A stretch of DNA of 10,099 nt from Rickettsiales bacterium. Lineage in GTDB: Bacteria > Pseudomonadota > Alphaproteobacteria > Rickettsiales > UBA3002. The DNA is taken from positions 1 through 10,099 of the forward strand of contig JAJTIB010000142.1 in assembly GCA_021300075.1 (NCBI GenBank). Reading direction: 5' to 3'. The notes under the pieces were generated by a model. The model saw nothing but the letters and a program-made list of their open reading frames with translations, had not been told where the DNA came from and ran no database searches. Position numbers and translations under genes: made by a program. Shown one piece after another: positions 1-7,087 of the stretch; position 1 is the first letter of the stretch, and every line of letters starts with the position of its first letter.

Positions 1-1408
1 CAATGACCAGAAATGGCACAGGATTGAGCGTATGGGCGGTGTGCGGCTGGTCTTCCACTGCGTCATGCAGGCATTCAGCATTGCCGTGATCGGCGGTAAT
101 GACCATGGCTCCGCCTATGGCTTCGACTGCGGCAGCAAGCTGACCAATGGCCGCATCCACCGCTTCGACCGCGTGCATGGCGGCTGCCATATTACCCGAA
201 TGCCCGACCATATCGGTATTGGCATAATTGACAATAATGACATCGAATTGATTTTCAGCGATCGCCTCGAGAATTGCTGTTGTTACTTCGGGCGCGGACA
301 TTTCCGGCTGTAAATCATAGGTCGCGACTTTGGGTGAGGGGATAAGAATACGTGTTTCGCCATGAAGTTTTGCCTCTTCTCCGCCATTAAAAAAGAAAGT
401 CACATGGGCGTATTTCTCAGTCTCAGCGATGCGAAGCTGTGTGAGTCCGGCTGAAGCGATCACCGCCCCGAAATGCTCGGTGATAACCTGTGGCGGGAAC
501 AGCGCCTGGATAAGTGGTCGCAGCTTGTCGCTATACTCGACCATGCCTAAAGTCGTGGCGAAATCTGGCCGTGCCTGGCGCGGGAATTCGTTAAATTGCG
601 GGTCAAGCAGCGCAGCGAGCAACTGGCGAACACGGTCGGCACGGAAATTGGCCATGAGCAGCCCATCGCCATTATTTATCCCAGTATAATCGCCAATAAC
701 AGCGGGGAGCATGAATTCGTCCGTTGTGCTGTCGGCATAGCTGGCGTTCAGCGCACTTTCAGCATCGGCAAAGCGGGCCCCTTCCGCATGTACGAGCGTC
801 GCGTAATACTTGGCGACGCGCTCCCACCGCTTATCACGGTCCATTGCGTAATAGCGGCCACTGACGGTCACGATTTTGGCCGCGGCGGGACATTCTTGTT
901 GCAGCCGCTTTAGAAATCCTTGGGCACTTTTTGGGGGCGTATCGCGGCCATCAAGCAGTGCATGGATACGCACGGGAATTCCAGCAGTTACCAGAATCTG
1001 TGCGAGGGCGGCGATATGCGATTGGTGGGCATGGACCCCGCCATCGGATACCAGCCCGACAAGATGACAGTTTCCACCGGATTCTTTCAGTGTGCCTATG
1101 AAAGACTGAAGCGCCCGGGTTTTAGCGATTGTGCCGTCGGCAATTGCCGCGTCGATGCGTGGCAGATCCTGTAGCACGATGCGCCCGGCGCCGATATTCA
1201 TATGCCCGACTTCCGAGTTACCCATCTGCCCGGATGGCAATCCGACATGGGCTTCGGACGCATCCAGCAGCCCTGACGGATACTCGCGCCGCAGCCGATT
1301 CCAGTTTGGCGTGGCGGCGCGGGCAATGGCGTTATGATCGTCCGGCGGGGCTTCACCCCAGCCGTCAAGAATACAAAGAATGAGAGGTTTCGGGCGAGTG
1401 CTGGTCAT
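1..1408 (-). CDS. gpmI: 2,3-bisphosphoglycerate-independent phosphoglycerate mutase, 3' end cut off by the window
   Basis: This cofactor-independent, metal-dependent enzyme interconverts 3- and 2-phosphoglycerate in glycolysis and gluconeogenesis in the cytoplasm. I read 469 residues from ATG at 1408 down to the left edge without a stop. The family is usually a little over 500 residues, so roughly the last 40 are missing. Visible motifs are DGWG (metal ligand Asp15), GQMGNSEVGH with the phosphorylated catalytic Ser65, DGRDTPP (153-159), FRADR (255-259), FFFNGG (338-343), NTDMVGH (Asp399 and His403 as metal ligands), ADHGNAE (Asp440, His441) and HTAHT (His459). All expected phosphatase-domain ligands are present, so the gene looks functional. 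Ligand roles come from known family structures. It is last in the visible operon, 148 bp after rlmH. No Shine-Dalgarno sequence precedes the start, because the 5' leader consists of heptad repeats right up to the ATG. Confidence 0.96.
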   Translation of the reverse strand, partial: MTSTRPKPLILCILDGWGEAPPDDHNAIARAATPNWNRLRREYPSGLLDASEAHVGLPSGQMGNSEVGHMNIGAGRIVLQDLPRIDAAIADGTIAKTRALQSFIGTLKESGGNCHLVGLVSDGGVHAHQSHIAALAQILVTAGIPVRIHALLDGRDTPPKSAQGFLKRLQQECPAAAKIVTVSGRYYAMDRDKRWERVAKYYATLVHAEGARFADAESALNASYADSTTDEFMLPAVIGDYTGINNGDGLLMANFRADRVRQLLAALLDPQFNEFPRQARPDFATTLGMVEYSDKLRPLIQALFPPQVITEHFGAVIASAGLTQLRIAETEKYAHVTFFFNGGEEAKLHGETRILIPSPKVATYDLQPEMSAPEVTTAILEAIAENQFDVIIVNYANTDMVGHSGNMAAAMHAVEAVDAAIGQLAAAVEAIGGAMVITADHGNAECLHDAVEDQPHTAHTLNPVPFLVI

Positions 1409-1556
1409 GGGTTTTGGTTATAGGTTACAGGTTACAGGTTTTAGGTTATAGCTTACAGGTTACAGGTTATAGCTTACAGGTTAAAGATTGTAGGTCTAGT
1501 TAATGGGCTGTTAGCTTAATCATAAAAGCTAAAACCTGTAACCTAAAACCTTCTAC
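1409..1556. repeat. Two opposed arrays of a 7-bp tandem repeat in the rlmH-gpmI gap
   Basis: The whole gap is built of variants of GGTTACA. On the plus strand, 12 heptads run in exact 7-bp phase from 1416 to 1499 (ggttata, ggttaca, ggttaca, ggtttta, ggttata, gcttaca, ggttaca, ggttata, gcttaca, ggttaaa, then two degenerate units). A possible further degenerate unit, gggtttt, at 1409-1415 abuts the gpmI start codon. Five heptads in the opposite orientation run from 1523 to 1557 (taaaagc, taaaacc, tgtaacc, taaaacc, ttctacc), the last reaching the rlmH stop codon. The arrays can base-pair: 1429-1444 and 1529-1544 are a perfect 16-bp inverted repeat. I see no ORF or mobile-element gene in it. It resembles in general form the short tandemly repeated sequences known from cyanobacteria and some other bacteria, but I cannot assign it to a named family. 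Confidence 0.92.
1429..1544. repeat. 16-bp perfect inverted repeat with an 84-bp loop
   Basis: aggttacaggttttag at 1429-1444 is the exact reverse complement of 1529-1544. In the operon transcript this could form a long-range stem in the gpmI leader. A second, mutually exclusive hairpin is possible inside it: ttagctt at 1511-1517 pairs with aagctaa at 1526-1532, and the right arm overlaps the first stem. Other registers of the heptads could pair as well, so the RNA fold is not unique. No U-run follows, so a classical intrinsic terminator is not indicated. Confidence 0.75.
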
Positions 1557-2021
1557 CTAATGCCCCGTATGATACGGATGGCCGGAGTGAATCGTATAGG
1601 CGCGGAAAATCTGCTCGGCGAGCATGACGCGCATCAGCCGGTGCGGCCAGGTAACGCGCCCGAAGGCGAGGCGATGCGTAGCTTTTTTGATAAGTGCTGG
1701 TGCCAGCCCATCCTGCCCACCAATCGCGAAAACCAGTTTTTTGCTGCGCCCCGCCATCGCGTTTGTAATACAGTTCGCCAGCGCCTCACTTGTCATTTGC
1801 TCGCCGCCCGCATCAAGGGTGATGAGCCTGTCACTGGCCCCGACCAGCGCCTCGATCTTCGCGGCCTCAAGGGTTTGCCGTGCTTCACGGCTCAGGCGGG
1901 CTGGGGCATCCGTAATTTCATGGAGCGTGATTTTCCAGCGCGTCTGACGAAGATAGTGGTCCACCAGCGCCGCTTCGGCATCTCGTTTTGATTTTCCAAC
2001 CGCAGCAATGAGAATTTCCAT
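1557..2021 (-). CDS. rlmH: 23S rRNA (pseudouridine1915-N3)-methyltransferase RlmH
   Basis: RlmH is a small SPOUT-class methyltransferase that uses S-adenosylmethionine to methylate pseudouridine 1915 in helix 69 of 23S rRNA, late in 70S maturation. From ATG at 2021 the product is 154 residues, matching the usual length of about 155. The N-terminus (MEILIAAVGKSK) aligns with the family start. The trefoil-knot SAM-binding segment is LVFAIGGQDGL (96-106), followed by LAFGRVTWPHRLMRVMLAEQ (118-137) and the C-terminal signature IHSGHPYH (144-151). The protein ends TGH, slightly past the common end after PYHR. A TTG five codons upstream (2036) is in frame, but the ATG fits the family better. It lies 34 bp after rsfS, and no strong Shine-Dalgarno sequence is evident. 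Both neighbouring genes are its usual alphaproteobacterial partners. Confidence 0.96.
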   Translation of the reverse strand: MEILIAAVGKSKRDAEAALVDHYLRQTRWKITLHEITDAPARLSREARQTLEAAKIEALVGASDRLITLDAGGEQMTSEALANCITNAMAGRSKKLVFAIGGQDGLAPALIKKATHRLAFGRVTWPHRLMRVMLAEQIFRAYTIHSGHPYHTGH

Positions 2022-2055
2022 ACACGGATTATCCAATCACCGGATGGTCGCCCTT

Positions 2056-2532
2056 TTACACCGACCACATTTTTTCAAGATTATAATGGGTGCGGGTTTC
2101 GGGCTGGAAAATATGTACCACAATATTGCCCGCATCAATCAGCACCCATTCGCCGGTTTCTTGACCTTCGGCGGCGACATGGCGTTCGCCCGTCTGTTCC
2201 AGTGCGTCCACCACCGTGTTGGCCAGCGACGTCACATGCCGCGCACCGCGGCCGGAGGCGACAATCATATAATCAGCAAAGCTGCAGATATCCTGAACAT
2301 TGAGGGTTTTGATGTCTTCAGCCTTGAGTGCGTCGAGCGCGCCGATAATCACTTCGCGGCGGCGTTCGGTTGCGGCGGTTTTGAGGGGCGGAGCAGCGGC
2401 TTTGCGGGTGACTGGCTTTTCCCTGAGTGCAGCCTTCTTGCTGCGGGATAATCCGGCGGCGGGCGTTTTGCGCGGCGCGGTTTTTTTCTTGGGTGCGGGT
2501 TTTTTCTTGCGGCTTGCTTTGACGGTCGTAAT
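2056..2532 (-). CDS. rsfS: Ribosome silencing factor RsfS with a basic N-terminal extension, probable ATT start
   Basis: RsfS (formerly YbeB, DUF143) binds ribosomal protein uL14 (L14) on the 50S subunit and blocks joining with 30S in stationary phase or starvation. The core is clear at residues 61-158: LKAEDIKTLNV, SFADYMIVASGRGARHV, GQETGEWVLIDAGNIVVHIF and a C-terminal NLEKMW. The start is the difficulty. A GTG at 2352 gives only 98 residues, cuts into the first helix and has no Shine-Dalgarno sequence. The same frame stays open upstream to 2544 and has no ATG, GTG or TTG. It does have an ATT at 2532 placed 7 nt after AAGGGAG (2540-2546), which overlaps the nadD stop. I chose ATT, giving 158 residues. 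The added 60 residues are low complexity, with about 21 Lys or Arg, 12 Ala and 7 Pro, as in KKKPAPKKKTAPRKTPA. ATT starts are rare (infC is the known case), so the exact start remains uncertain; the gene identity does not. Confidence 0.9.
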   Translation of the reverse strand: MTTVKASRKKKPAPKKKTAPRKTPAAGLSRSKKAALREKPVTRKAAAPPLKTAATERRREVIIGALDALKAEDIKTLNVQDICSFADYMIVASGRGARHVTSLANTVVDALEQTGERHVAAEGQETGEWVLIDAGNIVVHIFQPETRTHYNLEKMWSV

Positions 2533-2539
2533 AGAACAT

Positions 2540-2547
2540 CTCCCTTA
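2540..2547 (-). promoter_or_regulatory. Shine-Dalgarno sequence of rsfS, overlapping the nadD stop
   Basis: TAAGGGAG on the minus strand includes the TAA stop of nadD (2545-2547). It sits 7 nt before the ATT at 2532 but directly against an ATG at 2537-2539. That ATG is out of frame with RsfS and would yield an unrelated 73-residue product. The spacing therefore favours initiation at ATT, with coupling to nadD translation. Confidence 0.6.
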
Positions 2548-3177
2548 AAGATTACTCGATTCATTATGAATCAGAAATGCGCGTTTTCCAAGTGTTTTTC
2601 GTAAATACGTGGCACTGAGCGGGTGGCGCGGAATGGTGAGATAAGCCCAGGCCGGAAGTCGCGCATTGAATTTCAGAAACTGCCGCGCGGCGTGTAAGCG
2701 GAAGCGCCGTAAATGTTGGGGGGCAAGACCATGGAGCGCGGCATAGGCATAGGGCGCGCGGTCAAGCACCACGATGGGCAGCATCGCAGCAATCGCCCGC
2801 CAGTCTTTCCAGCGATGAAACTGGGCAAGATTGTCCGCTCCCATCAGCCAGAAGAATTGCGTATCACGGTTACCGCGCAGTAAATAACGCAGCGTATCGA
2901 TGGTATAATAAAGCCCCCGTTCCCCTTCAAGCGAACTCACATGGATGCGGGGGTCGGTGGCCGTCTTTCGCGCCATTTCAAGGCGCGTGGCATAGGGTGC
3001 TAAATCGGTTTTTTTCTTGAGCGGATTTTGTGGTGATACCAGCCACCAGACTTCATCCAGCCGCAGCCGTTTGAGGGCCTCGCGGCTGATATGCAGATGC
3101 CCGGGATGAGCCGGATTAAATGAGCCGCCAAGCAGTCCCACGCGCCTCATAAGTTTATCCCGCATCGCGCGAAACAT
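2545..3177 (-). CDS. nadD: Nicotinate-nucleotide adenylyltransferase NadD
   Basis: NadD transfers the AMP moiety of ATP to nicotinate mononucleotide, giving deamido-NAD, the penultimate step of NAD synthesis. The 210-residue product has the nucleotidyltransferase signature GGSFNPAHPGHLHIS (17-31), whose His residues stabilise the transition state. It also has VSPQNPLK (47-54), a central MGADNLAQFHRWKDW segment (112-126) and the C-terminal PLSATYLRK (187-195), equivalent to the ISSTxIR ATP-binding motif. The start at 3177 lies one base after the proA stop, suggesting translational coupling. ATG at 3150 (residue 10), which directly precedes the conserved RRVGLLGGSF and has GCGGGA upstream, is an equally plausible start giving 201 residues. 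The stop codon is part of the rsfS ribosome binding site. Confidence 0.95.
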   Translation of the reverse strand: MFRAMRDKLMRRVGLLGGSFNPAHPGHLHISREALKRLRLDEVWWLVSPQNPLKKKTDLAPYATRLEMARKTATDPRIHVSSLEGERGLYYTIDTLRYLLRGNRDTQFFWLMGADNLAQFHRWKDWRAIAAMLPIVVLDRAPYAYAALHGLAPQHLRRFRLHAARQFLKFNARLPAWAYLTIPRHPLSATYLRKTLGKRAFLIHNESSNL

Positions 3178-3178
3178 A

Positions 3179-4429
3179 TCATGGTCTTACCGTGCCCTCG
3201 CCGCGCACCACATATTTATAGGTGGTAAGTTGTGCTGCACCCACCGGCCCGCGTGCATGGAGCCTTCCGGTCGCGATACCGATTTCGGCACCAAACCCGA
3301 ACTCGCCGCCATCGGCAAACTGAGTTGAGGCATTATGCAGCACAATGGCGCTATCCACCCCCCGTAAAAATTGCTGCGCCGCAGCATTCTCCTGGGTAAT
3401 AATTGCATCCGTATGGTGCGAGCCATAGCGGTTGATATGGGTAATGGCCTCGTCAATGCCCTGCACAATTTTCACCGAGATTTCGGCGGCCAGATATTCG
3501 CGGCTCCAATCGCTTTCGCTGGCAGCGCGAATCCGTTGGTCGATTTTCTGTGCCATCGCATCGCCATGAAGTACACAGCCGCCTGCGGTCAAATCATCCA
3601 CAATCTGCGGAAGAATACTGGGTGCAATCGCGGCGTCGAGCACCAGCGATTCGGTGGCGCCACACACGCCTGTACGGCGCAACTTGGCGTTATGCAGCAC
3701 TCGAATTGCCATCGCCGGGTCGGCCGCCTGATGGATATAGGTATGGCAGTTGCCTTCCAAATGCAGCAGGGTGGGCACGCGGCTTTCCATGGCCACGCGC
3801 TGGGTCAGGCCAGCGCCGCCACGTGGGATGACCACGTCGATTTCATGATGCATCCGCAGCAACTGGCCGACAATTTCGCGCGCCTGCGAGGGGATGATCT
3901 GAATCAGCGCCACGGGTAAATCTGCTGTACGCAGCCCCGCCTGCATTGCTTCGACCATGCGTTGCGACGAGCGCGCTGACTCCGAACCGCAGCGTAAGAT
4001 GACGGCATTGCCCGAGCGCAGGCAAAGCGCGCCTGCATCCACCGTGACATTGGGGCGGGATTCGTAAATCATCGCAATGACACCAAGTGGCACGGCGACT
4101 TTATCGAAGGCCAATCCATTGGCTGGATTCACCCAGTGTTCGAGCACTTGGTCGAGCGGATCTTTCTGCGCGGCAATTGCCCGTACGGCATCGATCATTG
4201 ATTGTAGCCGCTCGGGCGTAAGCAGCAAACGATCACTGAATGCCTCGCTCAGATGGGAAGCGGCGGCGTAGTCTTCACGGTTGGCGACAAGAATTTCTTC
4301 GCGCGCCGCTTCAAGTGCCGTGGCACAAGCAATCAGACCGGCACTGCGCCGTGCGGGGGGAAGTGCGGCCACCAATCGGTACGCTGCCCGGCCGTCAGCG
4401 GCCATTTTGCTTAAGTGTGCCTGTTCCAT
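3179..4429 (-). CDS. proA: Gamma-glutamyl phosphate reductase ProA
   Basis: ProA reduces gamma-glutamyl phosphate with NADPH to glutamate-5-semialdehyde, the second step of proline synthesis. From ATG at 4429 it is 416 residues, the normal family length. Supporting segments are PLGVIAMIYESRPNVTVDA (114-132), LRSGNAVILRCGSE (137-150), DVVIPRGG (198-205), HLEGNCHTY (223-231) and NAKLRRTGVCGATESL (247-262), in which Cys256 is the expected catalytic thiol. The C-terminal part has FADGGEFGFGAEIGIATGRLHARGPVG (371-397). An in-frame upstream start at 4468 would overlap the RDD gene by 28 bp. ATG at 4429 is preferred because AAGGA (4438-4442) lies 8 nt before it. The gene sits downstream of proB but is separated from it by the RDD gene. 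Confidence 0.97.
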   Translation of the reverse strand: MEQAHLSKMAADGRAAYRLVAALPPARRSAGLIACATALEAAREEILVANREDYAAASHLSEAFSDRLLLTPERLQSMIDAVRAIAAQKDPLDQVLEHWVNPANGLAFDKVAVPLGVIAMIYESRPNVTVDAGALCLRSGNAVILRCGSESARSSQRMVEAMQAGLRTADLPVALIQIIPSQAREIVGQLLRMHHEIDVVIPRGGAGLTQRVAMESRVPTLLHLEGNCHTYIHQAADPAMAIRVLHNAKLRRTGVCGATESLVLDAAIAPSILPQIVDDLTAGGCVLHGDAMAQKIDQRIRAASESDWSREYLAAEISVKIVQGIDEAITHINRYGSHHTDAIITQENAAAQQFLRGVDSAIVLHNASTQFADGGEFGFGAEIGIATGRLHARGPVGAAQLTTYKYVVRGEGTVRP

Positions 4430-4437
4430 CACTGCTA

Positions 4438-4443
4438 TCCTTA
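4438..4443 (-). promoter_or_regulatory. Shine-Dalgarno sequence of proA over the RDD stop codon
   Basis: TAAGGA on the minus strand combines the TAA stop of the RDD gene (4441-4443) with AAGGA, 8 nt before the proA ATG at 4429. It decides the proA start against the longer in-frame alternative at 4468. Confidence 0.7.
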
Positions 4444-4914
4444 TTTTTCCGCTTTCACCCCAATCCATACCCGTGTGCGGCAGACCATATCATGCACGCC
4501 AGTGCGCTCTTGGGTAGCCAGAATCGGCATCAGCCAGATGAGAAAAATCCAGACGGTGAGCAGGGCCGCTGTATCTTGGGAGAGCATACTCAGTTGCGCG
4601 GGGAAGGTAAAGACCATGAACACCAAAAACCGCTCCAGCGCCTGTGCGGGGGTGAGTTTCGTGCCGCCCTGCCGAGCCACATAAATCTTAAAAATACGCT
4701 TCCCCGGGGTGGCCTGCCAGGGCGAGGATTCAAACCAGGCGAAGTACGCCGCATAAATTAAAAATCGGCCAAGGATGGAAATCGCGCTTTCCGGCCCGAA
4801 GGTGAGCATCAGTAGAGCTTCCGGCAGGCTCAGCAGCATCAGGTCAAAGCCCATGGCGCCCGCACGCTGGAAGGAACTCGCAAGGCGCGGTGTGGTGGAA
4901 GTGGGTAAAGTCAT
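4441..4914 (-). CDS. RDD-family integral membrane protein between proB and proA
   Basis: The product is a 157-residue membrane protein of the RDD family, named for conserved Arg and Asp residues. Here the N-terminal signature is FQRAGAMGFDLMLL (15-28, Arg17 and Asp24). The first two hydrophobic segments lie at about 22-40 and 46-62. Next comes the family hallmark SSPWQATPGKRIFKIYV (63-79), then LTPAQALERFLVF (87-99), hydrophobic stretches at about 96-108 and 115-133, and the closing RTGVHDMVCRTRV (137-149). Most RDD proteins have no assigned function; transport roles have been proposed for some members, but nothing here shows a substrate. Its start overlaps the proB stop as ATGA (4911-4914) and no Shine-Dalgarno sequence is seen, so translation is probably coupled to proB. 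Its placement inside the proline genes is unusual. Confidence 0.88.
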   Translation of the reverse strand: MTLPTSTTPRLASSFQRAGAMGFDLMLLSLPEALLMLTFGPESAISILGRFLIYAAYFAWFESSPWQATPGKRIFKIYVARQGGTKLTPAQALERFLVFMVFTFPAQLSMLSQDTAALLTVWIFLIWLMPILATQERTGVHDMVCRTRVWIGVKAEK

Positions 4915-6026
4915 AACAGAACCAGATCATCTCGGTGGATGAGCGTGTCGCGGTGGGCATAGCCTAAAATACTCTCGACGGCGGCGGATTTCTGGCCTCG
5001 GATTTTTCTGGTTTCTGCTGCGCTGTAGCCGGCGATGCCCTTGGCGAGTGTTGCGCCCTCTTGGGTTTTAATGGCGATGGTATCGCCTCGTTCGAATTGA
5101 CCCTCCACCACCGTGACTCCGGCAGGAAGCAGACTTTTTCCCTGCCCGAGCGCGCGCACCGCGCCAGCGTCAATCGTCACACTGCCGCGCAGTTTGACCG
5201 CACTTGCAATCCAGTCTTTGCGCGCCAGTTGTGGTTTGGTGGCGGCGATGAACCAGCTACAGGCAGCGCCTTTGGCCAGTTTTGCAAGTGCGTGCGGCGT
5301 ATGGCCCCTGGCGATGACCATATGGCAGCCACTGCCCGTGGCCATTTGTGCCGCTTCGAGCTTGGTTTTCATACCACCATGACTGAGTGCTGAGGCAGCA
5401 CCGCCACCCATTGCCATGATGGCGGGGGTGAGCTGCTTGATGATGGGGATATGTTTTGCGTCGGCATGGGTGGCGGGGTTTTGGTCGTAAAGTCCGTCAA
5501 CATCGGAAAACAGTATGAGAATATCCGCCATCATCATCACCGCCACACGCGCGGCGAGGCGATCATTATCACCGAATTTCAGCTCGGCGGTGGCTACTGA
5601 ATCATTCTCGTTGACGATTGGAATCAGCCGCTGTTTGAGCAGCGTGCTGAAGGTCCCCCGCGCATTCAGGTAACGCTGGCGGTCTTCGGAGTCCTCAAGT
5701 GTCAGCAGCAGTTGCGCGACCTGGATGTTCTGTTTGGCGAATGCCTGTTGCCAGGCTTGAATCAGAAGCGGTTGACCGGCAGCGGCAGCGGCTTGCTTCT
5801 CCTCCAGACTCAGGCGCTCGCTGCCTAACCCAATCAGTGGCCGCCCCAGCGCCACAGCGCCGGAGGAGACAAGAATCACTTCCTTTCCTGCCTCGTGAAG
5901 TCGTGCGATATCCTGAGCCATTGCCGCCAGCCAGCGATTCCTGATTCGAGCGGAATCGGCAATCAGGCTCGAGCCGATTTTAATGACGATACGTTTGGCT
6001 GAAGCCAGAGTGGGGGTTTTGGTCAT
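4911..6026 (-). CDS. proB: Glutamate 5-kinase ProB with C-terminal PUA domain
   Basis: ProB phosphorylates the gamma-carboxylate of glutamate with ATP, the committed and normally proline-inhibited step of proline synthesis. The product is 371 residues, close to the 367 of the two-domain E. coli enzyme. The amino-acid-kinase domain shows VIKIGSSLI (14-22), LVSSGAVALGR (52-62), IPIVNENDSVA (135-145), KFGDNDRLAARVA (150-162), LFSDVDGLYDQNP (172-184) and LSHGGMKTKLEAAQMAT (214-230). A PUA domain follows from about 278, with GSVTIDAGAVRAL (281-293) and SLLPAGVTVVEG (298-309). Start ATG at 6026 lies 42 bp after obgE; a weak ribosome site precedes it. The stop overlaps the RDD gene by 4 bp. Confidence 0.97.
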   Translation of the reverse strand: MTKTPTLASAKRIVIKIGSSLIADSARIRNRWLAAMAQDIARLHEAGKEVILVSSGAVALGRPLIGLGSERLSLEEKQAAAAAGQPLLIQAWQQAFAKQNIQVAQLLLTLEDSEDRQRYLNARGTFSTLLKQRLIPIVNENDSVATAELKFGDNDRLAARVAVMMMADILILFSDVDGLYDQNPATHADAKHIPIIKQLTPAIMAMGGGAASALSHGGMKTKLEAAQMATGSGCHMVIARGHTPHALAKLAKGAACSWFIAATKPQLARKDWIASAVKLRGSVTIDAGAVRALGQGKSLLPAGVTVVEGQFERGDTIAIKTQEGATLAKGIAGYSAAETRKIRGQKSAAVESILGYAHRDTLIHRDDLVLL

Positions 6027-6068
6027 GCGCCATTCATAGCGAAAACCGCGCGATGGTGAAAGGATGAA

Positions 6069-7070
6069 TTATTTCACGGCGCGCGCAGCTTGAATCGCGA
6101 GCAGCATGGCGGTCAGGATTTCGTCGATGCCGGTGCGACCTGCTGCTGAAAGGGTGAAGACGGCTTGACCAGAGGCTTTTTCAAGCGCTTTCCGTTTTTT
6201 GGTCATTTCAGTCTTGCTCACCGCGTCGCACTTATTGAGTGCCACGATCTCGGTTTTGGCGGCGAGATCTTCGTCGTAAGCGGCAATTTCGGCGCGTACG
6301 GTCTGGTAATTAGCGACCACATCCTCTGCCGTCGCATCGACCAGATGCAGCAGCACACCACAGCGTTCAATATGGCCGAGGAAACGTAAGCCCAGCCCCT
6401 TGCCCTCGCTCGCGCCCTCAATCAGGCCGGGAATATCGGCGAGCACAAACTCTTCCTCGCGGTGGCGCACGACTCCGAGTTGCGGCGCGAGGGTGGTGAA
6501 GGGATAATCGGCGATTTTTGGTTTCGCCGCCGTCACTGCTGCCAGAAAGGTCGATTTACCAGCATTGGGCAGGCCGATAAGACCGGCGTCGGACAATAGT
6601 TTCAGCCGCAGCCAGACCCATTTTTCCTCGCCCTGTTCCCCCGGCGTTGATTGCCGTGGCGCCTGGTTGGTTGAGGATTTGAAATGAAGATTGCCCAAGC
6701 CCCCGCGCCCGCCTTTACAGAGCAGAAATTCCTCGCCGGGACGATCAAGATCGGTGATGAGTGTGGTTTTGTCTTCCTCAAAAATCTGTGTGCCCACGGG
6801 TACGGTCATGATCATATCATCCGCGCCTTTGCCGTAGCGCTGCTTGCCCATACCGTGCTGGCCGTTTTTGGCTTTGAAGTGCTGCTGGTAGCGGAAATCA
6901 ATGAGGGTATTAAGCCCCGTGGCCGTGCGGACAATGATACTGCCGCCGCGCCCGCCATCACCGCCATCCGGCCCGCCTTCGGGGATGAATTTCTCACGCC
7001 GGAACGAGACGCAGCCGGCCCCGCCATCGCCGGATTTTACAAAGACTTTTGCTTCATCGAGGAATTTCAT
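6069..7070 (-). CDS. obgE: Obg-family GTPase ObgE (CgtA)
   Basis: ObgE is an essential GTPase that binds the 50S subunit, takes part in its assembly and links it to stress signals such as (p)ppGpp. The product is 333 residues. The glycine-rich Obg fold covers about 1-158, with KSGDGGAGCVSFRREKF (12-28) and GGPDGGDGGRGG (32-43). The GTPase domain follows with G1 GLPNAGKS (166-173), the switch I region DYPFTTL (188-194), G3 DIPGLIEGA (212-220), G4 NKCD (279-282) and G5 SAAGRTG (308-314). There is no long acidic C-terminal tail of the kind seen in E. coli. The gene follows rpmA with a 115-bp gap that holds two hairpins; no good Shine-Dalgarno sequence is visible before ATG 7070. A position next to L21 and L27 is its conserved bacterial location. 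Confidence 0.97.
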   Translation of the reverse strand: MKFLDEAKVFVKSGDGGAGCVSFRREKFIPEGGPDGGDGGRGGSIIVRTATGLNTLIDFRYQQHFKAKNGQHGMGKQRYGKGADDMIMTVPVGTQIFEEDKTTLITDLDRPGEEFLLCKGGRGGLGNLHFKSSTNQAPRQSTPGEQGEEKWVWLRLKLLSDAGLIGLPNAGKSTFLAAVTAAKPKIADYPFTTLAPQLGVVRHREEEFVLADIPGLIEGASEGKGLGLRFLGHIERCGVLLHLVDATAEDVVANYQTVRAEIAAYDEDLAAKTEIVALNKCDAVSKTEMTKKRKALEKASGQAVFTLSAAGRTGIDEILTAMLLAIQAARAVK

Positions 7071-7087
7071 AATGAGCCAGAAGCCCT

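Noticed and set aside
1..1408. Plus-strand open frames of 60-105 codons over gpmI
   Set aside because: The minus strand encodes an intact GpmI with all catalytic motifs; the plus-strand frames are shadows.
1409..1556. CRISPR array
   Set aside because: The repeat is 7 bp and contiguous, with no spacers and no cas genes in the window.
1560..1991. 143-codon plus-strand open frame antisense to rlmH
   Set aside because: It is fully explained by codon bias of RlmH on the other strand; no ribosome site or family features.
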